Source: Zelopaecilomyces penicillatus (Eukaryota > Ascomycota > Sordariomycetes > Hypocreales > Pseudodiploosporaceae). Taken from it: 64,000 nucleotides of DNA. The stretch's first letter is position 1, and each line of letters begins with the position of its first letter. Below are positions 13,168-24,114 of the stretch, one piece after another. The notes beneath the pieces were generated by a model. The model saw nothing but the letters and a program-made list of their open reading frames with translations. It did no database searches and was not told the DNA's origin. The stretch is taken from assembly GCA_005765155.1 (NCBI GenBank), contig VCCP01000003.1, positions 3,162,001 through 3,226,000 on the forward strand, in the 5' to 3' direction. The translations under genes were made by a program, and so were the position numbers.

Positions 13168-14622
13168 ATGGTTGACGTGCACCAGTTGCGGCGAGATATT
13201 GTGAGCGGCGAGGTGTTAGTTCCAGGGGATAGTGGCTACGAAAGAAGCCTCAAGAGATGGAGCGTTGCAGCTGAGAAGAAGGCTGTAAGTTTTCCGCAGC
13301 CAAGTCAACTTGGGGCTATCTTTATATTGACTACTTGTTAGGCTGTCGTTGTAAAGCCCACAAATGCAGATGAGGTATCCATTGCCATCAAGTTTGCTGT
13401 GGCAAATCAGCTCCCCTTGACTGCCTGTGGAGGCGGGCACTCGTCGAGTGGCGCCTCATCTTCTGAAGGGGGAATGGTCATTCACCTCGATAAAATGAGG
13501 GACGTCCAAGTTGACGAGGGCAACATGACTGTTTCTTTTGGAGGCGGATGCCTTTGGAAAGACTTGGACGGGGCTCTTGAACGTTATGGGCTTGCCACAG
13601 TCGGTGGAGTTGTAAACCATACTGGCGTTGGCGGACTGGTGCTCGGTGGTGGTCATGGCTGGCTGGCAGCTCTTCACGGACTTACCATTGACAATTTGAT
13701 ATCAGTCGAGGTTGTCCTTGCTGATGGTTCAATTGTGCAAGCGTCAGAAACACAGAATTCTGATCTTTTCTGGGCCCTCCGCGGTGCCGGTGCGCAGTTT
13801 GGGATTGCCACACGATTCGTCTCTCGAGCTCACAAGCAGGGCAAAGTTTGGAGTGGTGCGATTGGCCTTCACCCGGACAAGCTTGAGCAGCTAGTACAGG
13901 TTGCCAATGAGTTTCACGACCGAGACAATCGAAACGGGCATTGCTTGGCCATCAGCATGGGCTACGCGCCTGATGGGGTGACTAGGAGCGTGTCTGCTAT
14001 TCCCTTATTCCAAGGCTCCGAGGAAGATGGCAAGAAGTACTTTTCAAGCCTGCTCGCTTTGGAACCGCATGTCAACACCACTGGGATGATACCGATATCA
14101 CAGGTCAACGCGCTTATGAACGATACCGTTGATCACGGCATCAGACGACTGATGGGATCCGCCAACGTGGTCATGCCGATGGATGCCGCCGACATGAAGC
14201 GCCTTGCCGAAATGTTCTGGGCGTTTTGCGATGCGCGACCAGGCTTGGGAACGTCCGCCGTCGGGGTGGAGTTGTTCCCCACGCACCAGATCCGGGCCGT
14301 GGCTCTCGACGCCACTGCATTTGCCAACCGGGGCAATTACTACGGCGTAATCACGTCGTTTGGCTGGACCGACGCGGCGCTGGATGGGGAGATGCGCACG
14401 TTTAACCGGGCGCTCTCGGATGAGTTCCGCAAGTGCGCCGGAAACGATGGATCGGAGGAAGGGGGTCCTGTCGGGCGGTACGTTAACATTGAGAGCGATG
14501 AGGTGGCGCCGAGGGATGCGTATGGAGGGAATCTGGGGCGGTTGCAGGAGCTGAAGCAGAGGTATGACCCGGAGAATGTGTTTCACAAGTGGCACAGCTT
14601 TGTGGGTAAGCAGTTGAAGTAG
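13168..14622 (+). CDS. FAD-linked oxidase, berberine-bridge-enzyme (BBE) type
   Basis: Two exons (13168-13284, 13342-14622; 57-nt intron, GTAAGT..TAG) give 465 residues, normal for the family. The FAD_binding_4 domain fills the N-terminal half. CGGGHSSSG holds the His (about residue 72) that links covalently to the FAD 8-alpha methyl group. The usual second attachment Cys is not seen in the GVGGLVLGGGHGW segment, so FAD is probably held by a single covalent bond. The C-terminal BBE motif YDPENVFHKWHSF closes the protein. There is no signal peptide, so it is probably intracellular, unlike many secreted fungal BBE oxidases. Relatives oxidise sugars, amines or secondary-metabolite intermediates with O2, producing H2O2; the substrate cannot be told. 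Confidence 0.9.
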
Positions 14623-16222
14623 GAGAGATTTGAGGATTTGGTATGCCGAGTAATAGTACACAGTGGACAACCTTTTGGTTTTTGTCATGTTGATGACTGA
14701 CGGCATAATGAGGCATGGAACCTAATTGGCATCTCAACAAAACTCAATAGACATATCAGGTCCGCTTCTCTAGTTCCTGTCCTGTTCTGGGTTGATATTG
14801 GTCTTTTCACATTCTTTGGTCAATTGCAAATGACATGCGGGCGTCATGGTGCGGCTACATTAGTGATCTACGAGCACTATCTATGTTGTTTCATGCAATG
14901 CAGCAGTTCCCTACATGGTAACTTTTTCTTTTTTTATCTTTTTTTTTTATCTTACTTGCATGCAGATATTTGGGGGCTACATATGAGACTTTTTGTTAAA
15001 CGTGTGTTGTCGTCATACTACGTACAGAAGCATGAACCAACCCTAGTCGGACCTCTCGACTCTAGACCGCTTCCTACAGAACGGCTGGACAGAGGGGGCC
15101 AGAGAAGAAGACCAACATGGCATGGCGTAACTTTGGGGGAAAGGAGGGGGGCGAGAGGGCTCATGTAGTGCCACGTTGTTCGAGGCCCCCCCTCCTCATC
15201 TTCTTCCTCCCAGGCTAAAGAAGGGGGGGGGGGGGGGTGGTTGGTGGTGAGCTGGCTACGTATGTGTGTTTGGGTGTTTGTGTGCCACCACCTTGCGAAC
15301 ACACATGTATAACGTTCCTGTTTTATGTCGTGAAGTTGCAGTGCTGATGAATTACTACAATGCAACGTATTCGGCGTTACAAGTAGTTATTCTTTTTTCA
15401 ATCAGGCGTTTGGAGGTTGTACGACATGCGAGCTGATGGTGTTGGTGGGGGACAATTCAGTGGCAGGGGGCTGGACGTACAAGCGGGTTGATGAGCTGGC
15501 AGATCTGGCACTAATACGAATTAAAATCAAGGATGGGGAACAGGCAATTGGAAATTGGAACCGCCAAACTTTTTAACAATCTTGAATTGATTGGGTACTT
15601 TTTTTTATTTTTATGTCAAATGTACAAAAGGGAAGAGCGCAGAAGGATGCAGGCCTGAGATTGTATGCGCGAATGAATGCACACGAATGCGTGATGATTG
15701 ATGAGATTCGTCAATGTCAATGAGCATCAAAAGTCCAGGCAGGGCTTTTTTCGGTGACTGACCGACCAACCAACCCTTGTTGCTGCTTGCAATGCAATGC
15801 ATATGAATACCAAGGTACCTTACCTGGACGCATTTGCCAGTTCATCCAGGCTATTATCCACTTGTAGATGATACTTATTACTGTGTTTACCTTGTATAAA
15901 AAAAGAAATAAACAGATCTGGGGCGGATCCTGCATCCCATCCCACATCGTTACACATCTGTCGCGCTTCACTCACACGGCAGTTTGTATGTTTTGCTTGT
16001 TTGCTGCCGCCCTTTTGTTTGGTGTCATGCAAGTCAGCAGCAGCAGCAGCAGAGACATAGAGAGACACAGAGAGATGCTATAGAATCTCCCATTGACCTC
16101 AACTTTTCATCCACTCAATCGAGGTTGCCCATCCAATATCTAGGAATCACAAGACTCAAACCAAGATTTTACAAACCATTCACACTCAAAGCATCTTCAA
16201 TTCGCCCAATTGATATTCTACT
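14623..16222. other. Intergenic region with G15 tract
   Basis: No supported gene. It holds a run of 15 G at 15223-15237 next to a C/T-rich stretch, A/T-rich stretches, and a short CAG repeat at about 16035-16051. The last 150 bases are CA-rich and resemble a fungal 5' leader. Confidence 0.5.
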
Positions 16223-16588
16223 ATGGCGCCTGGAGCACTTCTACCAGCAGCGAGTCCTCGGCCCCGGTGCCGACTGACGGCGGATACTCATACTCATCCT
16301 CGGGCTCATCTTCATCCTTATACATATTCGAAATCTTCTACGCGCATCTCCATCGCACGAGTGAGCCGACGACGGACTCTTCTATTGACGCCCCAGGCCT
16401 ACACGGCAGCAGCAGCAGCGGCAACAGCTACAGCAGCGACAGCAACAACAAGTAGCGCTTCCGTGGCCGACGAGGCCGATCTCGATAGCAGCGACGAGGA
16501 CGGCGCCTCGCGGTGGCACAGGAGTAGCGGTGATGGAGCGCGGCGGCTTTGGGTCGAGCAGCTCTACCGGTTTGAGGAGCAGGCATGA
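16223..16588 (+). CDS. Possible small Ser/Ala-rich protein (uncertain)
   Basis: An ATG in good context (ACTATGG) follows a CA-rich leader-like stretch and opens 121 codons. The frame has an Ala/Thr-rich middle encoded partly by GCA/ACA repeats and an acidic then aromatic C-terminus (DEADLDSSDEDG.., WVEQLYRFEEQA), which looks coding. The +1 frame of the same segment (16210-16455) encodes a Ser-rich stretch with GC-rich third positions that also looks coding. Either one frame is a shadow, or the gene has an intron or sequence error that I cannot resolve. I recognise no family. Confidence 0.4.
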   Translation: MAPGALLPAASPRPRCRLTADTHTHPRAHLHPYTYSKSSTRISIARVSRRRTLLLTPQAYTAAAAAATATAATATTSSASVADEADLDSSDEDGASRWHRSSGDGARRLWVEQLYRFEEQA

Positions 16589-16625
16589 ATGAATCAATGA
16601 ATGAATCAATGATTGAATGAATTGA
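16586..16625 (+). repeat. Short AATGAATCAATG tandem repeat
   Basis: About three imperfect copies of a 12-base unit, AATGAATCAATG, directly after the stop codon of the possible small protein. Confidence 0.7.
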
Positions 16626-17291
16626 AGGAATATTGGATCATGGGGGATATTACTGGCAGATGTTGATACGAATATGGATGGATTTCTTTACGGCGTTTTG
16701 TGTCAAGACAAAAAGAACAAAGAAGCGCCTGACAAATGATGGATAACGGACCGAGGTCGACTGAGACAGACATGTATGCGTGGGCATGATGAAGTGGATT
16801 TAATAATGACGATATCTACTTGAAAAGCTCCAAAATGAGTCACGGTGATGAATACCTTACATTGTCCATCCTCTATGCTGCCGTGATGATGGTGTTGGCA
16901 GTATGCGGCACAGTATTGTGGAATCAGGTAGTATCAGTTAAATCCCTACTGAGTACTCCGTACCTAGCTAATGAACCAGTGAAGCTCCTAACAGCTCAGC
17001 TAAGAGCTTAGAAACCCTTTCTAGCCAAGAAGCGGGGCAAATGATCAAACATCGCCGCTCAACGGACGTCCTGCCCCGCCTTTTGCATATTTTGGGAGCT
17101 GTATTGGGACGATTGCTTCCATTGGCAAGAAAAAAGGGGAAACAGAGAGGCTAAAAGGTGGAGGCTAGAGACGGATTGTAGAGACTCGCTCCATCTTTCC
17201 ATCCTACATAGACAGAACAGAAGGCTGGCATTTAAACCACGCACACGCCAGATACCAGCTACCAAACATTACACATTACACATCACATATA
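16589..17291. other. Intergenic region, promoter side of oxidoreductase
   Basis: About 700 bases with no gene. It begins with the AATGAATCAATG repeat and ends in an A/C-rich stretch with direct repeats of CATTACACATTACACATCACAT type just before the ATG at 17292. Confidence 0.55.
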
Positions 17292-18454
17292 ATGGCGTCA
17301 TCACCAATTGGCTTGGCCATCATCGGCGGCGGTATTTATGTCAAGCGAGAGCATATAGTACGTAGCTATACTAACCAATGGTTTATGTGGTGATCAAAAT
17401 CGTTTAAATATATACTGACAAACACCAGCCAGCAGTCCTCAAGTGCGACCTACTTTCCCTCAAGGCCATCTACTCGCGATCTCTCAAGTCAGCCCAGGAA
17501 ACCGCCGCCCTCATCGACAAGCCTGATGTCAAGCCTGACTTGTACTCGTCCGACTCAGGCGCCGGCAAGGCCTACGAGGACCTCCTAAAGCGGGACGACA
17601 TCACCGCCGTCATCATCGCCCTGCCCATCGTCGACCAACCCGAGTACATCGAGGCCGCATTGGCCGCTGGCAAGCATGTGCTGGCGGAAAAACCCATCGC
17701 CAAGGACGTTGCTAGAGGCAAGCAGCTCATCGAGTACTACAACAACCTAACCACCAGCAACGGCGCTACCTTTGCCATTGCTGAAAACTTTCGCTTCAAC
17801 CCTAGCTTCGCCTACGCGGGAGAGCAGGCTAAGAAGCTCGGCAAGGTTACCCACTTCAGCGTCAGGGTCATGTACAAGATCAAGCCGGATAACCTGTGGT
17901 TGACGACCAAATGGCGCCAGAACCCGCAGTTCCAGGGTGGTTTCGTTTTCGATGCCGGAGTCCACTGGGCAGCGGCCACCCGGCTGCTGCTCGCAGAGGG
18001 CGACAACCGGCCAGAGACAGTTCATGCTTTCACCAACCAGACTCAGGAGTACTTGGTACCCGTCGACTCCATAAACGCCATCATCAGAACCCGATCTGGT
18101 GCCGCTGGCGTCTTCCAGGGCTCAGCTGGTACCCTAGTCGATTCCTTTGAGTGGGATTTCGGCTTTGAGCGCGGTACCGTGAAGCTCGAGGGCGGCAAGT
18201 TTGATCAGGCAAAGGGCAAAGCAGTAGGCGAGAGTGTCACTGTCAAGCCCCAGGACGGCGAGGCGATTGTCAAGGACTTTGACCGCACGAGCGGCGTCAG
18301 CGAGGAGGTTGCCGCGTGGGCTCAGAGTCTGGTGGAGGGCAAGCCGAACCCGCTGCTAGCGCCGGAGCAAGCCCTGGCGGATGTGGAATTCTTGGAGAAG
18401 ATCTTTACCAGTGGAGATAACAATGGCGCGCCGCAGACGTTTGAGCTTGCATGA
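17292..18454 (+). CDS. Gfo/Idh/MocA family NAD(P)-dependent oxidoreductase
   Basis: Exons 17292-17357 and 17429-18454 (71-nt intron, GTACGT..CAG) give 363 residues, the usual size. The N-terminal Rossmann fold starts with LAIIGGGIYVKREHIPAVL, resembling the start of yeast YMR315W-type enzymes. LAEKPIAKDV holds the family EKP motif with the catalytic-region Lys (about residue 130). DAGVHWAAATRLL holds the conserved His of the C-terminal substrate domain. Members oxidise or reduce sugars, inositols or related alcohols with NAD(P)H; the substrate is unknown here. No targeting signal is seen, so it should be cytosolic. The downstream gene is convergent. Confidence 0.88.
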
Positions 18455-18682
18455 GAACTCCTTTTCTCTTGAGGCATGAATGTGTAGGTCGAGAGAGACG
18501 CCAAAAATAGCAGGTATAATGAAGTTGACGAATCCAAATCCACCATTCTCTCAGATGACCCTCAAGCGCAATTTGTCAACCGTAGTAAAAAAGCAATAAG
18601 CCTAGCTTAGACTTGCCCAAGTAGTTGGCTGGTCTTGTTGTTGTTGTTAGTGTAAGTTGGACAAAATGTGTACGCAAAAACC

Positions 18683-19546
18683 TCATGAAGGAAAAACCCG
18701 CGTATCGGCCAAAAATTCCTCAATGTTCCGTTTCCGCGCATCCGTCAAGGTCCTCAGATTAATCTCACTCGTAGCTGCTTGTCCACCACCACCGTCCGTA
18801 GTAGTAGTAGTAGCCTTTGGCAGCTCATCTACACGCCCAGCAACGCGCAAAAGGAGAAAGCGCATCTTCTCGAGCTCCTTCTCCACAGGGCCGTTGCGGG
18901 TCAGCAGGTTTTCTTGGATACCGTGCCCGCCGTCTGTTGTTTTGAGTGGTTCGATGGTGGTTTGGAGGCGTCGCAGTCTTTCTACGCGCTGGCGGAGCTG
19001 TTTGCGCTGTTCGTTGAGGGTGGTGAGTTGCTGGACGGTGTCTGTGTAGCGTTTGGCTTCCATGGGGTAGGTGGTGGTGTCTCTGTCTGAGGTCCATGCT
19101 TGTGGGAGTGTGTCAATCGCATTTTCGTTGACTGTTGAATGATACTCTTGATTAGTTTTACTTTTGTTTGTAAAATCAGAAGTATCCTTTTGGCATTTCC
19201 ACAAACCTAGATCAAGTTCCCTGCCGATCCCGCCATCTGCATCTTCCGCATCCCCCACGATGCGTTCAGCCTCTTTAGTGTAGGAATTGCTAATCTGCTC
19301 AGCAATGTTGCGGTTGGCTTGCGGCGCATACACACGGCGACAGTGCTGCAGGACAGTCTGGTTGAGGCTCAGCAAGGCGTCGTCAACGAGGCGGCCTGGG
19401 AGGGGTTGTTCGGACGCGTCATTGGCGGCGTGCCAAGAGCGCGAAGGGGCCAGCGGCTGGGAAAGGAGGTTTGTTTGGGCAACGACAAAGGCCTGCTTTA
19501 ATGAAGGGATCGTCGGGGCCGATGAGGCGGAGGCGGGGGCGGCCAT
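18683..19546 (-). CDS. fta4: Fta4-like Sim4/COMA-associated kinetochore protein
   Basis: Exons 19546-19207 and 19131-18683 on the minus strand give 262 residues. The 75-nt intron (19132-19206) has a GTTTGT donor, an ACTAAT branch-like site and a CAG acceptor. It is a multiple of three with no stop, so the frame stays open if it is retained (287 residues). The spliced protein reads ..ELDLVNENAIDTLPQAW.. followed by a coiled coil (..TLNEQRKQLRQRVERLRRLQTTIEPL..) as in fungal Fta4, relative of yeast Nkp1. In fission yeast Fta4 belongs to the inner-kinetochore Sim4 complex. The assignment rests on the coiled-coil pattern and the LPxxW segment, so it is good but not certain. Confidence 0.72.
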   Translation of the reverse strand: MAAPASASSAPTIPSLKQAFVVAQTNLLSQPLAPSRSWHAANDASEQPLPGRLVDDALLSLNQTVLQHCRRVYAPQANRNIAEQISNSYTKEAERIVGDAEDADGGIGRELDLGLWKCQKDTSDFTNKSKTNQEYHSTVNENAIDTLPQAWTSDRDTTTYPMEAKRYTDTVQQLTTLNEQRKQLRQRVERLRRLQTTIEPLKTTDGGHGIQENLLTRNGPVEKELEKMRFLLLRVAGRVDELPKATTTTTDGGGGQAATSEINLRTLTDARKRNIEEFLADTRVFPS

Positions 19547-20816
19547 GTGAGGGTGTTGTGGTGGAGGAAGCAGCCTCGAGGGCGGGTTGTGGTATGTAAC
19601 AACATGAAGTTGTAATGTATTAGTGCCAGTATGATGGTCTGTGGTTAATGGTGTAACCCTGACATGACCCTAACCCTCCAGGTTGACTAGAGAGGATCAC
19701 TGGACGGCGACTATTGTTCTTCATTCTTGGTATTGTTCAATCAATTCTCCGTGGCTGGTTTTCATTCGTTAACAGTTCTCCTAGAGATGAAATGAAAACC
19801 ACCAATGCCATTAGAGATGCAGCATCTGGACAAACCGCAGTGACCATCCATATTACAGGTGTAAGCTGTACCACTTAACAGGCAGAAAGTTGAACCGATC
19901 GCCCACACTCCGATTTGTAAACAACCACCAAACAACACGGAGCAACCCATACCGTTGACAGACTAATCATGCCGCCGAAAAGACGGGGATCCGCGGAGAG
20001 CAGACTGACTGACTGACGTCTATCCCTGCAACCGAATGCGAAAGACAAGCGTAACTGTGGATTTGTTTGCGTAGCGCTGCAGGATTCTCATCGCTCGCTA
20101 GCGCCATCCTTTGAGGGTTTGATTCCCGCTCATTTCGCAGTGTTCTGCGAGGGTTTCTGTCATTGAGCTGCAGACAAATGTGAGCCGGTGTATTCTTCCC
20201 ATGATCAAGCTTCTTTTTGGTTTCTTTCTAGCGTTTTTTTGCGGACTTCAGTTGCCGGTACCGACTGAGGCAGTCCCTCCATCCATCCAATCGGGGGTAT
20301 TCTTCCAATACTCCATCAAATCAATGGAAACACCGAGATTCCTTTGAATGGCATGAGGAGGTGCAGAAAGGTTGAGACAGCCAATCGGCAGAGTTGTACA
20401 TGATCTTGCATGAGCTGAAAGGGCACATGGATGGTTGTTAGACCCACGCAACTCGCAGGTTTGGTATGACGAAGCAAATAGCGTATTCACACCAGGCTGC
20501 ATGTAATAATTGGCCGGAGAAATGGAGGAGTTGCTTGCTTCTACGCGGTGATTAAGTGGTCGGCTCTTTTTGGCAAGTTAGCGGCTGGATGTTAGATCTA
20601 TTATCTCATAGACTTTGAATCCTTTACGAGCTTCAGTCAACGTTGCAAGAAAATCGGTAATACATATAAAGTCTATGACCGCCATGATTTATACAAGCGT
20701 TAATTGAACAGCATAAACTACTCGACTCAACAAAGACAATACAAACACGAAATATCTCGATTACTCTCCTATCACTACAAAGCGACAAGTGTCATCAGCC
20801 ATCACATTTAGTCAGC
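19547..20816. other. Divergent intergenic region
   Basis: About 1.3 kb between the Fta4-like gene (minus) and the DUF2306 gene (plus), so it should hold both promoters. A short GACT repeat is at about 20002-20015. No gene or RNA was recognised. Confidence 0.55.
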
Positions 20817-22018
20817 ATGGTCCTCCCAACCAGGCCGCCTGCCAACAAGTTCGTCGCCCTCGCCCGCCACATCTACAACCCCATCGGCTTCTCCAAAGGA
20901 TACAACTTCATCCTGTGGTTCATCCTCTGCGGCGCCCTGATGGGCTTTGCCCTAGCTCGCTTCATGTATCTCAACTTCAGCGGCAAGCTCTGCGGACCCA
21001 ACGGCGTCCTACCCGGGGAATGCTACTTCTACGAGACTAAGAAAGGCAAGGCTGGCATCTTACTGCACCTAGGTGCTGTCTTGCCAGCTGCTTTTCTTGT
21101 TGTTTTCCAGTTTGTTCCTGGTATTCGACACAAGTTTCTGATACTGCACCGTATTAATGGATATGTGGTTATGCTGCTTGGTGCTGTGAGCACAGTGGGT
21201 GTTGTGATTATCGCTAGACGCAGTTTTGCTGGTGGACTGGATATGCAAACGGCTTCTGGGGCTGCGAGTATCATCTTTATTGGTGGCCAGGCGTTGGCGT
21301 ATTATAATATCAAGAGACTGCAGATTGAGCAGCATCGAGCGTGGATGATTCGAGCATGGGGGACTGTAAGTGCCACTTATCCCTCCCTATACTTTGTCAA
21401 GAATTGTGCTTGAACACACATCAAGTCACTGTCATTTTGGCGAAAACTAATAGGAGGCATGTTTAGGCTGGCTTCATCATCACCATGCGCATCATCTCTG
21501 TCATTATGGCGACCATCATCGGCACAGGATCTGGGGACTACTACTCAGCCCGCCCCTGTGCTATTCTCAACTACATCTCCTCTGGCAACCAAACAATGGT
21601 CGAATCGCTGTATCCTGCCTGTTCAGCATACTACTCTGGCGCGAACCCCAATCAAGTTGTCGCCATTCACGCAGATATGACGTCTGGCCGCCAGGACGAA
21701 GTCATGGCAGCTTTCACATCCTCCTTTGGTTCTGCCAGCTGGATAGCCGTTGTGCTCCATCTTTTACTCGCAGAGCTGTATCTACATCTCACACCCGCCG
21801 AGGCCGAGAGACTTCGTCGCGTCTCATACCAACGCCAACTCGAAGCCGGCATGAAGAACCCGGGAAATGCTGGCCTAACTGTGCAGAGGGTTGGGGATGC
21901 CGAGCCGTGGACTCCTAAGGAATTATCTCGAGATAGTGAAGCGGTTGGGGATGATCAGGCACCGTTACGGAAAGATGTAATGAGCTCAACTAGTGACGAC
22001 GCTCAGAGCTTACATTAA
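20817..22018 (+). CDS. DUF2306 multi-pass membrane protein
   Basis: Exons 20817-21365 and 21467-22018 (101-nt intron, GTAAGT..TAG) give 366 residues. At least six hydrophobic helices are visible: about 31-53, 79-101, 107-131, 141-160, 183-207 and 267-290. Conserved-looking His pairs lie at helix ends (HLGAVLPA, HRINGYVV, EQHRAWMIRAWG), as in DUF2306/PF10067 proteins. A Cys-containing loop (LCGPNGVLPGECYFYE) lies between the first two helices, probably lumenal or extracellular. The C-terminal 75 residues are soluble and acidic. The function is unknown; the His pattern would fit haem binding or a transmembrane redox role, but that is inference. Confidence 0.8.
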
Positions 22019-22461
22019 GATTAGAGAACTGAGTTTTGGCAAGAAGATGAATGCTTATCATGCCATTTTGGCGAACTAATCAATTTGGTAGCGGGTGGCC
22101 AATCTCGATGGGAGATGCTAACAGAGCCGCATCACAAGCTGAGCCCACAATCCGCCTTTTCCCAAACAGGCAAAATGGAGCGCTGGCTCCACGGCTTGGC
22201 TGTTGTCTATCCAATCAATTGATCTTACACTCACACTCAGCAACACAAGGATTATCTGTGTAATCCTACTGCAGTAACGCCTGCTGGTAAGACATGTTGT
22301 TAGTTGTTAGTTGTTAGTTGTATGTCATGTGTAAATACCTACATCTGAGTGTGTTGGACAACCCACGCATTCGTCTTTAAAACCCATCCCCATGTCTCGT
22401 CCTTAAACGTCTCTTCTAAACCTTCCTCCTTTAGGGAATACTGTGCGCTAATATCTCCATC
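22019..22461. other. Intergenic region with GTTAGTT repeat
   Basis: About 440 bases without a gene. A (GTTAGTT)-type tandem repeat of roughly 3.5 units lies at 22295-22320. The rest is the promoter of the regulator starting at 22462. Confidence 0.6.
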
Positions 22462-24114
22462 ATGCCTGGAATCCCGTCCAGCCGGAGCTGCGATGCCTGT
22501 CGCCGACAGAAAAAGAAGGTTGGTTGGGCCACCCTACACCAAGTTAAAAGAGAAATCGTGTCACCAACTGTTTTCCAGTGCGATGAAGGGAAACCAGCAT
22601 GTTCTCGCTGCATCCGTCTCCGTATTCAATGCGTAGGGTGTGGAGAGCGTCGCTTCATGTTCAAGGTCCAGACTACGGCAAAGGCCAGGTCCAAGTCCAA
22701 GTCCAAGTCTATGAAGCCTGAAGAAGTCTGGACACCAACGGATAATAAGCCCGTATTAGATCTCGCCCTTGGTAGACCCAGAATGCCACTGAGCAACGAC
22801 GAGACTGTTGCTATCGGTGCATTCGTATCAGTGCTCCAGGTGACTGATGCGAGATATGACGTCTCTGGGAACTCCGGCTTCATGCAATATATTCCGCGGC
22901 GTCTAGGGTCGAACCCCCTTCTTGATGCAAGCGCCAACGCCTTTGTGAGCGCCTATTCGACCGTCTGGACGGGACATACTTCGTTACAGGCATACTCAAG
23001 ATTCGGACGAGCCTTACGCTGCTTGAGAGACTGTGTAGCTGACCCGGTCAAATGTTCCACAGCAGAGACTCTGTGCTCCATGTACCTGATACTACTCGCT
23101 CAGGTTTGCATACCATTCTACTCTATGGAATGCTATTATCTTGGCTTGTTATAGCTAACTGATCTCTAGGGATGGATAGTACATCCTAAAGACGAGAGAG
23201 TCAGCCATGCGAATGCCATGTCACACATCCTGCACAATGTGTCTCCGCAGGAATGGCAGGGAGAGTTCGAAAGCAAGGTGCTTCATTCAGCCTGCATGAC
23301 TGTTGTATGAAATTTCTCTCCTAAACTGCATAAGACAACAAGATCAACTGACAAAACTGACCGATAGGTCCTCTGGAGTATGTGTAAACCGCATGTCAAG
23401 CTAAGCCCCTGGCTCGTGGACCTCAAGATGATGTATTACGGACCGCGCAAACCATGGAATTGTAGTGATGGCACTGGAACTGGCACGCAAAGCATGAGAT
23501 TGGAGGAGATGACCCTGATACCGGACTACTTTTGCGAACCGGATTTGCATCTCCAAGACATCGCTGAACGCTATCAAGCCATACGAGATGAGTCTGCAGA
23601 ACTCATTACATTTGTCACAAAAGGCTTCAAGCTCCAACTATCAGACAAAGAGTCAGGGCAAAATCGACGTCTCGTCCATCTGCAATCCCTCTCCGCCATC
23701 GTAGCCGCCATGGCCCTATCCTTCAACACCATTCTCCAAATCTTCCAGCACGGCGACATCGCCAAGCTATCAGCGGACGCAGAACACCTCACCTCGGAAA
23801 TCATGGCCATAGCTAAAGCATCAGAGAGATACCGACCTATCGGCGCCGCGCACATCCCCATGTGTCTCTCCATCATCTACGCATCGACCAACGATGCCCG
23901 CAAGAGAAGCAGTCTGGTGGAGGCTCTGGAGGACTTTTCGCGGGATCTTCAAGATACTCAGTGGATGGAACTGGCGACCTGGTTGGAGCATAAGTATGCG
24001 GGTATGCGCCAGAGACGGCTGAGGTTGTTGGAGCAGAGATATGATGAGGAGCTTCTTGCTGCGGCGGAGACGAATAGTTTGGCGTACTATTCGTCGCAAT
24101 GCTGTGTTCTTTGA
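22462..24114 (+). CDS. Zn2Cys6 transcription factor with Fungal_trans_2-like domain
   Basis: Four exons (22462-22518, 22579-23103, 23170-23304, 23368-24114) give 487 residues. The cluster is Cys-x2-Cys-x6-Cys-x6-Cys-x2-Cys-x6-Cys (residues 10-37), followed by CVGCGERRFMF and a Lys/Ser linker (KARSKSKSKSMK) that may serve as a nuclear signal. The 60-nt first intron lies right before the third Cys. It is in frame and stopless; if retained it would insert 20 residues inside the zinc cluster. The rest is the helical fungal-specific regulatory domain (..NPLLDASANAFVSAYS.., ..STAETLCSMYLILLAQGW..), common near metabolic gene clusters. The neighbours are a secreted esterase and a dehydrogenase downstream and a membrane protein upstream; control of them is possible but unproven. 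Confidence 0.87.

Noticed and set aside
19660..19685. CCCTAA-like units suggesting an internal telomere repeat
   Set aside because: Only one or two imperfect units are present, which is expected by chance.
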